Origin: Burkholderiales bacterium | Lineage (GTDB): Bacteria > Pseudomonadota > Gammaproteobacteria > Burkholderiales > Burkholderiaceae_F | DNA length: 50,053 nucleotides | Assembly: GCA_020248865.1 (NCBI GenBank) | Contig: JADCGS010000014.1 | Coordinates: 1 to 50,053, forward strand | Reading direction: 5' to 3' | Part shown: positions 6,955 to 14,493 of the stretch, in pieces | How positions within the stretch are numbered: position 1 is the first letter of the stretch | Layout: each line of letters opens with the position of its first letter | Translations under genes and position numbers: made by a program | Notes under the pieces: generated by a model | Database searches by the model: none | What the model saw: only the letters and a program-made list of their open reading frames with translations | What the model was told of the DNA's origin: nothing

Positions 6955-9042
6955 TCATGCTACCGCGGCAGCGTGGTCTGCGTCGGCCTGCTGTGACCCT
7001 GCTGGATCGCCCAGCGAAACGACGCGCCTCGCGCTGGCAATCGTCTCCGGCCGGTGCGCCACCACGATGCGCGTGAGCTTCAGTCCCGAGATGGCCTGAT
7101 TGACCCGCCGCTCGTTGAACACGTCCAGATGGCTGGTCGCCTCATCCAGCACCAGAATCTTGGGCCGCTTGTACAGCGCGCGCGCCAACAGCACGCGCTG
7201 CTTCTGCCCGCCCGACAGCGAGGTGCCCAGGTCGCCCACCAGCGTCTGGTAGCCCATCGGCATGCGGTGAATCTCGTCGTGCACGGCTGCCACGCGAGCT
7301 GCCGCCTCGATGCGCCGGTCCTCCGGCTGCGGATCGAAGAAGGCGATGTTCTCCGCAATCGAGCCCGCCAGCAGGTGGTCGTCCTGCAGCACCGCGCCGA
7401 TCAGCCGCCGGTACTGCGCCAGGCCCAGCCGTCGGATGGGAATGCCGTCGATGAGCACGTCGCCTTCGGTGGGTGCCAGCACGCCGAGGATGATCTTCAT
7501 CAGCGTGCTCTTGCCACAGCCGGACGGGCCGATGATCGCCACCGACTCCCCCGGCTCGATGGTCAGCGACAGGCTTCTGAGCACCCAGGGCTCGCCATCG
7601 GCGTAGCGAAAGCTGATGTTGCGCAGCTCGATGCCAGGGGCCAGCCGGGTGGCATCGGTCTCCACCGGCGGGCGTTCCTCGGGCGGCTCCAGCGCAATGT
7701 CGGCCAGCCGCTCGGCGTGCAGACCCAGCATGCGCCACTCGAACGCATAGCCGATCAGTGCCTGCATGCGGCCGGTGAAGGTGGCCTGGTAGCTGGCAAA
7801 GGCGATCAACATGCCGATGGTCAGCTCGTTGTCCATGACCAACCGTGCGCCCAGATAGAAGATCGCCAGCGTGGCGGCACCGGTGATTGCGGTCTGGCTG
7901 ACGCTGAAGACGATGCCCAGCTTCTCGGTGCGAATGTCGCGGTTGAAGACATCCGCCAGCAAATGCTGCCAGCGCGCCCGGCGCTCGCTCTCGCGGCCGG
8001 AAAGCTTCAGCGGCAGCATGGCGCGCAGCGTCTCCAGGAAGTGCGACTGCTCCCGGGCGGCCAGCACCAGGCGTTCTTCGATGGCGGTGCGAAAGGGGCG
8101 ATAGAACGCCAGCCGGATCAGTGCGTAGGCGGTTACGGCGAGCAGGGCCACCATCGTCAGCGCCGGGCTGTAGAGAAACAGGATGACCAGCGCCAGCACG
8201 GCCATGATCCCGTCCAGCACGGCGCCAATGACCGCCGTGGTCAGCGTGTTCTGCATGGCGGTCAGCGAACCGAAGCGCGAGACGATGTCGCCGAGATGCC
8301 GCTTCTCGAAGAAGGCCGCCGGCAGGCGCACCAAGTGGGCAAAGAGGCTGGACGACCACTGGTAATTCACGTCCAGCGCCAGCCGCATCATGAGCCAGTG
8401 CCGCAGCAGCGAGATGGCCGTCTGCGTGACGAGCAGCAGGGCAAAGCCGATCAGCAGCACGTCCAGCAGCTCGCGGTCGCCGCTGACCACGACTTCGTCG
8501 ATGACGAACTGGTTGAACAGCGGCGCGGCCAGCGCGAAAACCTCCAGCGCCAGCGCGAGCACGAAGAGCTGGGTCAACGCCACCGGCAGGCCGCGCACCC
8601 GACCGGTCAGGTCCCGAAAGCGAACCTTGCGGCGTACATCGACCGGCTTGAACTCGGCGGTGGGCGTGAGCTCCAGCGCCACGCCGGTGAAATGCTTGGA
8701 GACGACCGCCCGCGGCAGCACGCGCTCGCCGACTGCGGGGTCGAGGATGACGACCCGGTCGCGCTGGACGCGTTTGAGGACGACGAAGTGGTTCAGATCC
8801 CAGTGCAGGATGCACGGCAGGGCCAGCTCGCCCAGCTCTTCGAGCTCGAGGCGCAGCGGCCGCGCGGCAAAGCCGAGCGCCTCGGCGTGCCGGATCAGTT
8901 GGGCGAGCGTGGCGCCCTTGAGCGAGATGGGGAAGCGGCGGCGCAGGTCGGCGAGGTCGGCGTGAAGTCCGTGCGCCGACGCGATCATTGCGAGGCAGAC
9001 AAGGCCACATTCACTTGACTCGGACTGCAGAACGACCCGCAT
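6955..9042 (-). CDS. C39-peptidase ABC exporter for double-glycine peptides
   Basis: A 695-residue inner-membrane exporter that cleaves GG leaders and pumps the mature peptide out with ATP. Domain order: C39 peptidase (1-125) with Cys12 in SESSECGLVCLAMI, His85 in WDLNHFVVL and Asp101 in ILDP; six-helix ABC membrane domain (about 150-440); ATPase domain with Walker A GPSGCGKST (505-513), signature LSGGQ (609-613) and Walker B LVLDEA. All catalytic residues are present, so it should be active. Its likely substrates are the two GG-leader peptides encoded at 10180-10323 and 11096-11464, with the HlyD protein at 11513-12814 as adaptor. The start is ATG at 9042 without a clear ribosome site. A relic of a second C39 domain lies just upstream. 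Confidence 0.93.
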   Translation of the reverse strand: MRVVLQSESSECGLVCLAMIASAHGLHADLADLRRRFPISLKGATLAQLIRHAEALGFAARPLRLELEELGELALPCILHWDLNHFVVLKRVQRDRVVILDPAVGERVLPRAVVSKHFTGVALELTPTAEFKPVDVRRKVRFRDLTGRVRGLPVALTQLFVLALALEVFALAAPLFNQFVIDEVVVSGDRELLDVLLIGFALLLVTQTAISLLRHWLMMRLALDVNYQWSSSLFAHLVRLPAAFFEKRHLGDIVSRFGSLTAMQNTLTTAVIGAVLDGIMAVLALVILFLYSPALTMVALLAVTAYALIRLAFYRPFRTAIEERLVLAAREQSHFLETLRAMLPLKLSGRESERRARWQHLLADVFNRDIRTEKLGIVFSVSQTAITGAATLAIFYLGARLVMDNELTIGMLIAFASYQATFTGRMQALIGYAFEWRMLGLHAERLADIALEPPEERPPVETDATRLAPGIELRNISFRYADGEPWVLRSLSLTIEPGESVAIIGPSGCGKSTLMKIILGVLAPTEGDVLIDGIPIRRLGLAQYRRLIGAVLQDDHLLAGSIAENIAFFDPQPEDRRIEAAARVAAVHDEIHRMPMGYQTLVGDLGTSLSGGQKQRVLLARALYKRPKILVLDEATSHLDVFNERRVNQAISGLKLTRIVVAHRPETIASARRVVSLGDPAGSQQADADHAAAVA

Positions 9043-9062
9043 TGATTTTCCGTTGGCTACAA

Positions 9063-9168
9063 AAGCGTCGGCGCAGGTCGGCGAGGTCGGTGTGAAGTCC
9101 GTGCGCCGACGCGATCATCGCCAAGCAGGCGAGTGCGCATTCCGAAGCCTCAGCTTGAAGAAGAACGC
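9063..9168 (-). pseudogene. Relic of a second C39 peptidase domain
   Basis: Minus-strand translation gives GLSVLLQAEASECALACLAM, then IASAHG and LHTDLADLRRRF, the first ~40 residues of a C39 peptidase including the catalytic cysteine. It ends at the word RRRF and runs into the start region of the intact exporter. The last ~65 bases (9063-9127) are nearly identical to 8933-8998 inside the intact gene, while the upstream part differs. This looks like the remains of a tandem exporter gene lost by deletion or partial conversion. Confidence 0.75.
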
Positions 9169-10116
9169 TCAGTCCCGAACCCCGATCAACGCCCGCGTGG
9201 ACCGCGTCGCAATGACGAGCGATCCATCCGCAGCGCAGATCTCACCCAACGCTCGACGTGCCCGCTCGTACGCGAGCATGGCGTCCGACACCTCGACGCA
9301 CGTGAGCTCCAGTGACGGACGTCTTTCGTTGACGCGACCACAAAAGGCAGCTGTCCCGTAATCGGCGGGTGCCGCTATACCCATCAAGCCCAACCGTTCC
9401 ATATCGCGAACGGTGAGCGTGAAGTTTCCGAAAAAGCGCGGCTCTTGACCAACCCGTGTGATGTACTCATCAACGCCGATCGAGGCGAAGAAATCTAAAT
9501 CTCCCTGCTGTCGGCGCCGCACACCGTCGGTGTCACGGAGGCGTTCCGCGATCTCGTCAGGCGTCCAAAGGGTACCGTCAAAGGACGACCGTACTCGGCC
9601 GCAATTATCGAACTCTCGTCCTTCCTTCTGGAAGCTGCTGCCGTGCCAAACAACAAAGCCTTCCGGCCGGATGACGCGCTCTCTCCCTGCGGTGAACAGG
9701 TAGTTTGCGCAGCTAGAGATACAAGCGCCGGTCACGACGACGACCAAGCCGCGATCTCGTATGAGGCGCCCAATCTGTTGTCCGGCTTCTACGTAGCCGC
9801 CATCGGACTCGATCCAAAGCTCCTTTACTTCAACATCAGCGAGCGCCTGGGCCAGCTTCGTTACCGCAGACGGCAAGATCGGACCGCGGAACCGAACTTT
9901 GGAGCCCTCGCGCTCGATCGAAACGTTAGCCTCGCTCAGCGCCTTACGGTCGGCTTCGCGCAAGGCTTCGGCGCGGAGTCTGGCAACCTCCTCTTCCCCA
10001 ACCAGTCGCCTGAACTCAGCAGGGCTTACGACGCTTCGTTCGCTCGCCCGGGGACTTTCGAGTATGCAGGCTACCAGCGCTAGTACAAGGACAAAGGTCG
10101 CGAGTGAGCGCAGCAT
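9169..10116 (-). CDS. COG3904-type ClpP-like lipoprotein
   Basis: A 315-residue protein starting with a lipoprotein signal: MLRSLATFVLVLALVAC, with lipobox L14-V15-A16-C17. The central region follows the ClpP/crotonase fold: ELWIESDGGYVEAGQQIG, then GACISSCANYLF with a serine in the nucleophile position, then VVWHGSS with the probable active-site histidine. This matches the COG3904 group of predicted periplasmic proteins, whose function is unknown. It is presumably anchored in the envelope and faces the periplasm. It sits between the precursor genes and the C39 exporter, which suggests a role in handling or degrading exported or incoming peptide; that is inference. The ATG at 10116 is preferred because upstream codons run into the terminator. 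Confidence 0.7.
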   Translation of the reverse strand: MLRSLATFVLVLALVACILESPRASERSVVSPAEFRRLVGEEEVARLRAEALREADRKALSEANVSIEREGSKVRFRGPILPSAVTKLAQALADVEVKELWIESDGGYVEAGQQIGRLIRDRGLVVVVTGACISSCANYLFTAGRERVIRPEGFVVWHGSSFQKEGREFDNCGRVRSSFDGTLWTPDEIAERLRDTDGVRRRQQGDLDFFASIGVDEYITRVGQEPRFFGNFTLTVRDMERLGLMGIAAPADYGTAAFCGRVNERRPSLELTCVEVSDAMLAYERARRALGEICAADGSLVIATRSTRALIGVRD

Positions 10117-10144
10117 AAGCAGTATCTTGGCCGAGTTGGTGAAA

Positions 10145-10171
10145 CCGTCGGGCGCCAAAGGCGCCCGACGG
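10145..10171 (-). terminator. Rho-independent terminator after Cys-rich peptide gene
   Basis: Perfect 12-bp arms (10145-10156 and 10160-10171) with loop AAA. On the minus strand the stem is followed by TTTC. It lies nine bases past the stop of the 47-aa peptide gene, so it would end or attenuate the precursor transcript before the ClpP-like and exporter genes, raising precursor over exporter levels. Confidence 0.8.
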
Positions 10172-10179
10172 CCTGAAAC

Positions 10180-10323
10180 CTACTTCTTGGTTACGCAGGT
10201 TTCAACTTTGACGGTGACGCATCGCGTGCCGCTTTTATTGCACCTCGTACGTTCCACGGAGGTGCAGGTCTTCGTCTCGCCGCCGGCGACGGCCTTCGTT
10301 TGCTGGGGGGTGAGTAGCTTCAA
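10180..10323 (-). CDS. Double-glycine-leader, four-cysteine peptide precursor
   Basis: A 47-codon frame with a TTG start at 10323. The leader MKLLTPQQTKAVAGG is a classic GG leader as cut by C39 peptidases. The mature part is 32 residues, ETKTCTSVERTRC then NKSGTR then CVTVKVETCVTKK, with cysteines spaced C-x7-C-x6-C-x7-C. It is basic (eight K/R against three E) and Thr/Val-rich, which would suit a two-disulfide beta hairpin. No upstream in-frame ATG is close; a long in-frame extension to 10491 looks non-coding. It begins seven bases after the small membrane gene and is followed by a strong terminator. A bacteriocin or microcin-like role is inferred from leader and context; I do not recognise the mature sequence. 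Confidence 0.65.
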   Translation of the reverse strand: MKLLTPQQTKAVAGGETKTCTSVERTRCNKSGTRCVTVKVETCVTKK

Positions 10324-10330
10324 CTTCGCA

Positions 10331-10516
10331 TCATCGGCTTGGTGAAGATCTGCGGTCGAGATACAGCCATAGACCGCCCGCCAACAGAAGGTATGCAAAA
10401 AGCTCGACGGTGCCCCACAAAGAAAGGAGCGGCTGTCCGCGAGGCAGGTCGAACACAATCCACACGAGTTCGCGGATGAAAAGAGCTGCAATCATTGACA
10501 CCAGGAAGCGTTTCAT
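10331..10516 (-). CDS. 61-aa two-helix membrane protein, immunity candidate
   Basis: An unrecognised small protein with ATG at 10516 and two hydrophobic stretches (FLVSMIAALFIRELVWIVF and LWGTVELFAYLLLAGGLWLY), then a short basic end. It lies 15 bp after the CPBP gene and ends seven bases before the four-cysteine peptide gene. Small two-helix membrane proteins next to bacteriocin precursors are commonly immunity proteins; this is inference by position. No clear ribosome site is seen, so coupling to the upstream gene is likely. Confidence 0.5.
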   Translation of the reverse strand: MKRFLVSMIAALFIRELVWIVFDLPRGQPLLSLWGTVELFAYLLLAGGLWLYLDRRSSPSR

Positions 10517-10531
10517 CGAATTCGGGCGAAG

Positions 10532-11089
10532 TCAGTGCGGCACTCGCGTGATCGCCAAGAATATGAGAGACAAGGCCAAGGAGTTGGCGATGATGTGCAA
10601 GCTTGTTGCGGCCAAGTAAGCTTTGTAGAAACCCATGTGCCGCCAAGCCAAATAAGTATCTGCAAAAATGTAGAAGAGGATCGCCCACAGCACTCCAGAT
10701 GCAGCCGAAAGTACCCCCAACTCTGAATTGATGTGCAGAGTGCCAAAGACGACGGCGACCGCAAAGCAACTAGCGCGTTTCTGGAGGTGGAACAGCATCC
10801 CAACGCGCAAGCAAGCAGCCAGCAGAAGTGTTTCGACAGTCGGCGCCGCAAGTCCGACGGTGAAAGCCATCATCGAGAGCTCAGAGGCTGTTGTGTCTTC
10901 AAGACCCGACAGCGCTTCAGTTAGATGTGTTGGCGGACGCAGCACTGCGTAACCGAACACGAAGCCCGAGAAAACCACAGCCAAGACAAGAAAAACGCGG
11001 CGCAAGAAACTGCGCCGCGCCCCATCTATTGATGGTGAAATAAGCAGGTTCACTAGAGTACTGGCGAGGGCGTTGATCAAGCCCGCCAA
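10532..11089 (-). CDS. CPBP-family intramembrane protein
   Basis: A 185-residue polytopic protein with the three CPBP (CAAX protease/bacteriocin-processing) signatures in degenerate form: VETLLLAACLR for EExxxR (only the second Glu kept), FGTLHI for FxxxH, and SLHIIANSLA for HxxxN. CPBP proteins encoded beside bacteriocins often give self-immunity or take part in processing. The first-glutamate change may mean altered or lost protease activity. The start is TTG at 11089, six bases after the stop of the 122-aa precursor, so expression is probably coupled to it. A GTG about 35 bp further in is an alternative start. Confidence 0.65.
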   Translation of the reverse strand: MAGLINALASTLVNLLISPSIDGARRSFLRRVFLVLAVVFSGFVFGYAVLRPPTHLTEALSGLEDTTASELSMMAFTVGLAAPTVETLLLAACLRVGMLFHLQKRASCFAVAVVFGTLHINSELGVLSAASGVLWAILFYIFADTYLAWRHMGFYKAYLAATSLHIIANSLALSLIFLAITRVPH

Positions 11090-11095
11090 TGATCT

Positions 11096-11464
11096 TCAAT
11101 GACCGCGATCGAGCCACCCACCACCACCTGGTCCGGGCACGAAGATGGGTGAGCCGCTTGACCCCTCCCTGTCTGTCGAGATGGGGTTAGGCGGATTGTT
11201 TGGACCGCTTGTCACGTAATTCCAGGCGTTCGACACAGCGTTGCGAACGGCGGAGTAAGCCTCTTCACCCGCGACGAAGCACACGAGCGCCGTTAACTTG
11301 TTTCTGCTACAAAAATTGGACCAGCCGCTGCCAGAGCTTCCCCCGCTTGAATTGCCGCCGCCAGAGTTGAGTTGATGAGAGGGTTGCCCTACTATCGAAG
11401 GGGTACCACCTCCAATAATGCCGCCAGCCACAAGAAATATTTCATCGTTTCCAAGTCGACGCAT
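11096..11464 (-). CDS. 122-aa Gly/Ser-rich GG-leader peptide precursor
   Basis: The ATG at 11464 follows a strong ribosome site (AGGAGAAATC). The leader [15 protein letters not shown] has the hydrophobic/acidic pattern and GG end expected for C39 processing. After it come IIGGG, a Gly/Ser-rich linker, a core with two cysteines ([21 protein letters not shown]-x9-C), and a Pro/Gly-rich tail ending [14 protein letters not shown] do not recognise the mature sequence. Its size and Gly/Ser content resemble class II microcin-type precursors. It is the first gene after the HlyD adaptor (48-bp gap). A bacteriocin role is inferred from leader plus context. Confidence 0.65.
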   Translation of the reverse strand: MRRLGNDEIFLVAGGIIGGGTPSIVGQPSHQLNSGGGNSSGGSSGSGWSNFCSRNKLTALVCFVAGEEAYSAVRNAVSNAWNYVTSGPNNPPNPISTDREGSSGSPIFVPGPGGGGWLDRGH

Positions 11465-11512
11465 GATTTCTCCTGTTTCGCTGAGTCTTCTCGTGAGGGA
11501 GACTCTTCCTCT

Positions 11513-12814
11513 TCAAGCCGCCCGTCTCGCCGTCGCTGCAATCAAAGGCTCCAGCAACCACTCGATGACGCGCCGTCTGTCCTGAACGATCGCAGCATCG
11601 AGGGTCATGCCGGCTCGCAGCGGGGTCGCTTCGCCGTAGGCGAGCACGTTCTGCGAGCCCAGTTCGACGGTCAGTTGGTACAGCGCCTCGCGGGCGCCCG
11701 TCCCAGTGGCCAGGTGCGCCAGCGCCGGCGGCAACTGCGCCGGGGAGACGGGACTGCGGCTCACGCTGGCCACGGTGCCTTGCTGCAACCCGAACTTCTG
11801 GTACGGAAACGCCGCGTAGCGCAGTTGCACCGCCTGGCCCTTCTGCGCAAAGCCCACCGTCCGGCTCGGCGCAAACAGATGCGCCTGCAGGGGTGCGGCG
11901 GCTGGCGCCAGCGCGGCTACGAGCTGCGCCGGCAGCACCGGCTGCCCCACTGCCAGCGGCAGCAACGTGACCGTCCCGTCGCGCGGCGCGGTAATCACCT
12001 GGGTGCGCCGCGCGTCGTTCTCCGCCGCCTCCTGCGCCAGCGCCGCCACCGCCCGGTCCACCTGCGTCAGCTCGGTTTGCAGTTGCGCCGCCAGGTGTCC
12101 GCTCTCGGCCGCCAGCGTGGCGCGGTCGCGCGCCAGCGCCAGCCGGGCGCGCTGCAGTTGCTGCACGCGGGTTTTGGCGTCGATGACCTCCTGCTGCTGC
12201 AACTGCGCCTGGGTCGGCGACAGAAAGCCCGCTGTGAGCAACTGATCCACCCGCGCGGCCTGCTGCTGCGCCAGCACCAGGCGGCGCTGGGCCAGCGCAA
12301 TCTCGTCGTCGGCGCGGCGCAGTTCGGCATCCATGCCCTGCACCCGGGCCGCCAGCGACTGCTGCTGCAGCCGGATCTGCGAGGTGCGCAGCACCCGCTC
12401 GGCCTCCAGCGTGGCGCGCCGCTGCGCGATCTGCTGCGCCACCTGGGTACCCACCTCTCCGCCGCCGGTGGCGCGGTCCAGCGCCGGCACCAGGATGCCC
12501 TCGCCCTGCCGCACCGACTGGCCTTCGGCCACGCGCACTTCGGCCACCCGCCCCGCCGCCGCCGCGTGCAGGTCCATCATGCCGCCGGCCGGCACCAGCA
12601 TGCCGCTCACAGGGGCCTTGCGCGTCATCTCGCCCATGAACGCATAGGCCACGAGTGCGCCGGCCAGCAGGGCCGCACCCGCGGTCATGGCCCACCACGG
12701 CAGCCCGGTGTTCAGGCGCACCCCGCCGAGCCACTGGCCGGCGCGGGCCTGCATTACTTCGGGGCGGAACAGCGGCTGGTCCACGATGGAGTCGGCGCGT
12801 CGATGACGAGACAA
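11513..12814 (-). CDS. HlyD-family periplasmic adaptor of peptide exporter
   Basis: A 433-residue membrane-fusion protein linking an inner-membrane exporter to an outer-membrane channel. After a short cytoplasmic part containing [17 protein letters not shown] (as in CvaA-type colicin V adaptors) comes one membrane helix ([18 protein letters not shown]), a biotinyl-lipoyl-like half ([10 protein letters not shown]...[15 protein letters not shown]), a long coiled coil rich in Gln/Ala/Arg (about 130-270), the second lipoyl half ([12 protein letters not shown]...VGQPV) and a beta-barrel region. It should work with the C39 exporter 2.5 kb downstream; the outer-membrane factor is not in the window. 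The start is TTG at 12814 with an in-frame TGA directly before it; GTG 30 bp further in is an alternative. A run of 12 Gs lies just upstream. Confidence 0.88.
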   Translation of the reverse strand: MSRHRRADSIVDQPLFRPEVMQARAGQWLGGVRLNTGLPWWAMTAGAALLAGALVAYAFMGEMTRKAPVSGMLVPAGGMMDLHAAAAGRVAEVRVAEGQSVRQGEGILVPALDRATGGGEVGTQVAQQIAQRRATLEAERVLRTSQIRLQQQSLAARVQGMDAELRRADDEIALAQRRLVLAQQQAARVDQLLTAGFLSPTQAQLQQQEVIDAKTRVQQLQRARLALARDRATLAAESGHLAAQLQTELTQVDRAVAALAQEAAENDARRTQVITAPRDGTVTLLPLAVGQPVLPAQLVAALAPAAAPLQAHLFAPSRTVGFAQKGQAVQLRYAAFPYQKFGLQQGTVASVSRSPVSPAQLPPALAHLATGTGAREALYQLTVELGSQNVLAYGEATPLRAGMTLDAAIVQDRRRVIEWLLEPLIAATARRAA

Positions 12815-12825
12815 TTCTCAAACGC

Positions 12826-12837
12826 GGGGGGGGGGGG
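12826..12837. repeat. 12-G homopolymer tract upstream of export operon
   Basis: Twelve consecutive Gs on the plus strand (Cs on the coding strand of the HlyD gene), 12 bases upstream of its TTG start in the gap divergent from dapF. Long mononucleotide runs slip during replication, so length changes could alter the untranslated leader or promoter spacing. The HlyD frame has a TGA directly before its TTG, so the tract is not inside the coding frame. Confidence 0.75.
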
Positions 12838-12949
12838 CAAGTCAGGACTTGTCCCATCGCGTGAGCCAGCGAGCCTTGCGGAAAATTCACTTGCGCCGGC
12901 GCGCGCTGCTGCCATCGCCTTCCTGCGAGCAGCGCGCAGTCATGACCGC

Positions 12950-12955
12950 CATAAT
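12950..12955 (+). promoter_or_regulatory. Probable -10 element of dapF (CATAAT)
   Basis: CATAAT lies only six bases before the dapF ATG, and no Shine-Dalgarno sequence is seen. A start site 6-8 bases downstream would fall at or beside the ATG, so the dapF transcript may be leaderless. No good -35 hexamer is visible. Confidence 0.45.
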
Positions 12956-12961
12956 CGCGCC

Positions 12962-13825
12962 ATGCGTTTGCGTTTCACCAAGATGCAGGGCGCCGGCAAC
13001 GACTTCGTCGTGCTCGACGGCGTGCGCCAGCGCATCGACCTGTCCTCGGACCAGTTGCGCCGCCTGGCCGACCGGCGCTTGGGCGTCGGTGCCGATCAGA
13101 TCCTGCTGGTCGAGGCGGCCGACCGCGCGGACGTGGACTTTCGCTACCGCATCTTCAACGCCGACGGCGGCGAGGTGGAGCAGTGCGGCAATGGAGCGCG
13201 CTGCTTTGTCCAGTTCGTGCGCGCGCAGGGGCTGTCGGACAAGCGCGCCCTGCGCGTGCAGACGCGCAACGCCCTGATCGAACCGCGCCTGCAGGCCGAT
13301 GGCGAGGTCGCCGTCGACATGGGTGCGCCGCGCTTTGCTCCGGCGCAGGTGCCGTTCGATGCGGCGGGACTGACGCCGCGGCGCGTCGGTGGCGCCGACC
13401 TGTGGCCGCTGCAGGTGGACGGCGCGCTGCGCGAGATCGTGGTGCTGTCGATGGGCAATCCGCACGCGGTGCAGGTGGTGGCGGACGTGGATGCGGCGCC
13501 GGTGGCCACCGAAGGCCCGTGCATCGAAGGCCATGCCCGCTTTCCGCAACGCGTGAATGCCGGCTTCATGCAGGTGCTCGATCGCCACACCATCGGCCTG
13601 CGCGTGTGGGAGCGCGGCGCCGGCGAGACGCTGGCCTGCGGCAGCGGGGCCTGCGCGGCGGCGGTGGCCGGTATCGTTCAGGGCCTGCTCGATTCGCCGG
13701 TCACCGTGCTGGCGCGCGGCGGGCGGCTCACCATTGAATGGAGTGCGGCAGCGGGAACCACGGCCGCACCGGTGACCATGACGGGGCCGGCGGTCACCGT
13801 CTTCGAAGGCGAGATCGAGCTATGA
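12962..13825 (+). CDS. dapF: Diaminopimelate epimerase
   Basis: A 287-residue enzyme that converts LL- to meso-diaminopimelate for lysine and peptidoglycan synthesis, using two cysteines as acid and base. The N-terminus [20 protein letters not shown] is canonical. Cys75 in EQCGNGARC and Cys226 in [10 protein letters not shown] are the two catalytic thiols. Length is normal for the family. The ATG at 12962 is fixed by the conserved N-terminus; longer upstream reading frames are spurious. The stop overlaps the DUF484 start (ATGA), so the two are coupled. Confidence 0.97.
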   Translation: MRLRFTKMQGAGNDFVVLDGVRQRIDLSSDQLRRLADRRLGVGADQILLVEAADRADVDFRYRIFNADGGEVEQCGNGARCFVQFVRAQGLSDKRALRVQTRNALIEPRLQADGEVAVDMGAPRFAPAQVPFDAAGLTPRRVGGADLWPLQVDGALREIVVLSMGNPHAVQVVADVDAAPVATEGPCIEGHARFPQRVNAGFMQVLDRHTIGLRVWERGAGETLACGSGACAAAVAGIVQGLLDSPVTVLARGGRLTIEWSAAAGTTAAPVTMTGPAVTVFEGEIEL

Positions 13826-14493
13826 AACACGACGACATCGCGCAGTTTCTGGCGCAGCATCCGGACTTCTTCGAGCAGCACCCGGAGCTGCTGGCGGCGC
13901 TGAACCTGCCGCATCCGCAAAACGGTCAGGCGATCTCGCTGGTCGAGCGCCAGTCGATGATCCTGCGCAACCGCATCGGGGCGCTGGAGGCGCGCATCGC
14001 GCAGATGACGCGCCACGGCGCCGAGAACGATGTCATCGCCGACAAGCTGGTGCAGTGGTCGCGTGCGCTGCTGCTGGAGGGCGATCCGGCGCGCCTGCCG
14101 CAGGTGCTGCTGGAGCAGTTGCTGGCCGTCTTCAGCGTGCCCCATGGCGCGCTGCGCGTCTGGGAGGTGCAGCCGCAGTACGCCGGGCTGCCCTGCGCTG
14201 CGCCCGTCAGCGAGGACGCGAAGCGGCTGGCCGCCAGCATGGCGGCGCCGTTTTGCGGCGCCAACGTGGGCTTCGAGGCGGCCGACTGGATGCAGGCGCA
14301 GGCCGGCGCGGTCCAGAGCCTGGCCATGCTGCCGCTGCGCGTGGGTGCCCGCCCGCAGGCCTTCGGCCTGCTGGTGCTGGGCTCGCCCGACAAGGAACGG
14401 TTCCAGACCGGCATGGGAACCGCATTCCTGGCGCGCATTGCCGAGCTGGCCAGCGCGGCGCTGGCGCGCCTGGGGCCGCCGGCGGCGCGATGA
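13822..14493 (+). CDS. DUF484 (GAF-like) protein
   Basis: A 223-residue cytoplasmic protein. It starts with [20 protein letters not shown], the usual N-terminus of the family, followed by a short coiled coil ([21 protein letters not shown], split here by position: about residues 43-65) and a GAF-like domain to the end. Its function is not known; across proteobacteria it is encoded between dapF and xerC, as here. The start overlaps the dapF stop and its own stop overlaps the xerC start, both as ATGA, so the three genes are coupled. Confidence 0.92.
   Translation: MKHDDIAQFLAQHPDFFEQHPELLAALNLPHPQNGQAISLVERQSMILRNRIGALEARIAQMTRHGAENDVIADKLVQWSRALLLEGDPARLPQVLLEQLLAVFSVPHGALRVWEVQPQYAGLPCAAPVSEDAKRLAASMAAPFCGANVGFEAADWMQAQAGAVQSLAMLPLRVGARPQAFGLLVLGSPDKERFQTGMGTAFLARIAELASAALARLGPPAAR

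Noticed and set aside
7054..9018. 654-codon plus-strand frame
   Set aside because: It is antisense to the C39-ABC exporter; the open frame results from high GC and codon bias.
11442..12890. 482-codon minus-strand frame starting at an ATG before the poly-C run
   Set aside because: It overlaps the HlyD gene in another frame. I tested whether a change in tract length could join this ATG to HlyD; a TGA directly before the HlyD TTG prevents it.
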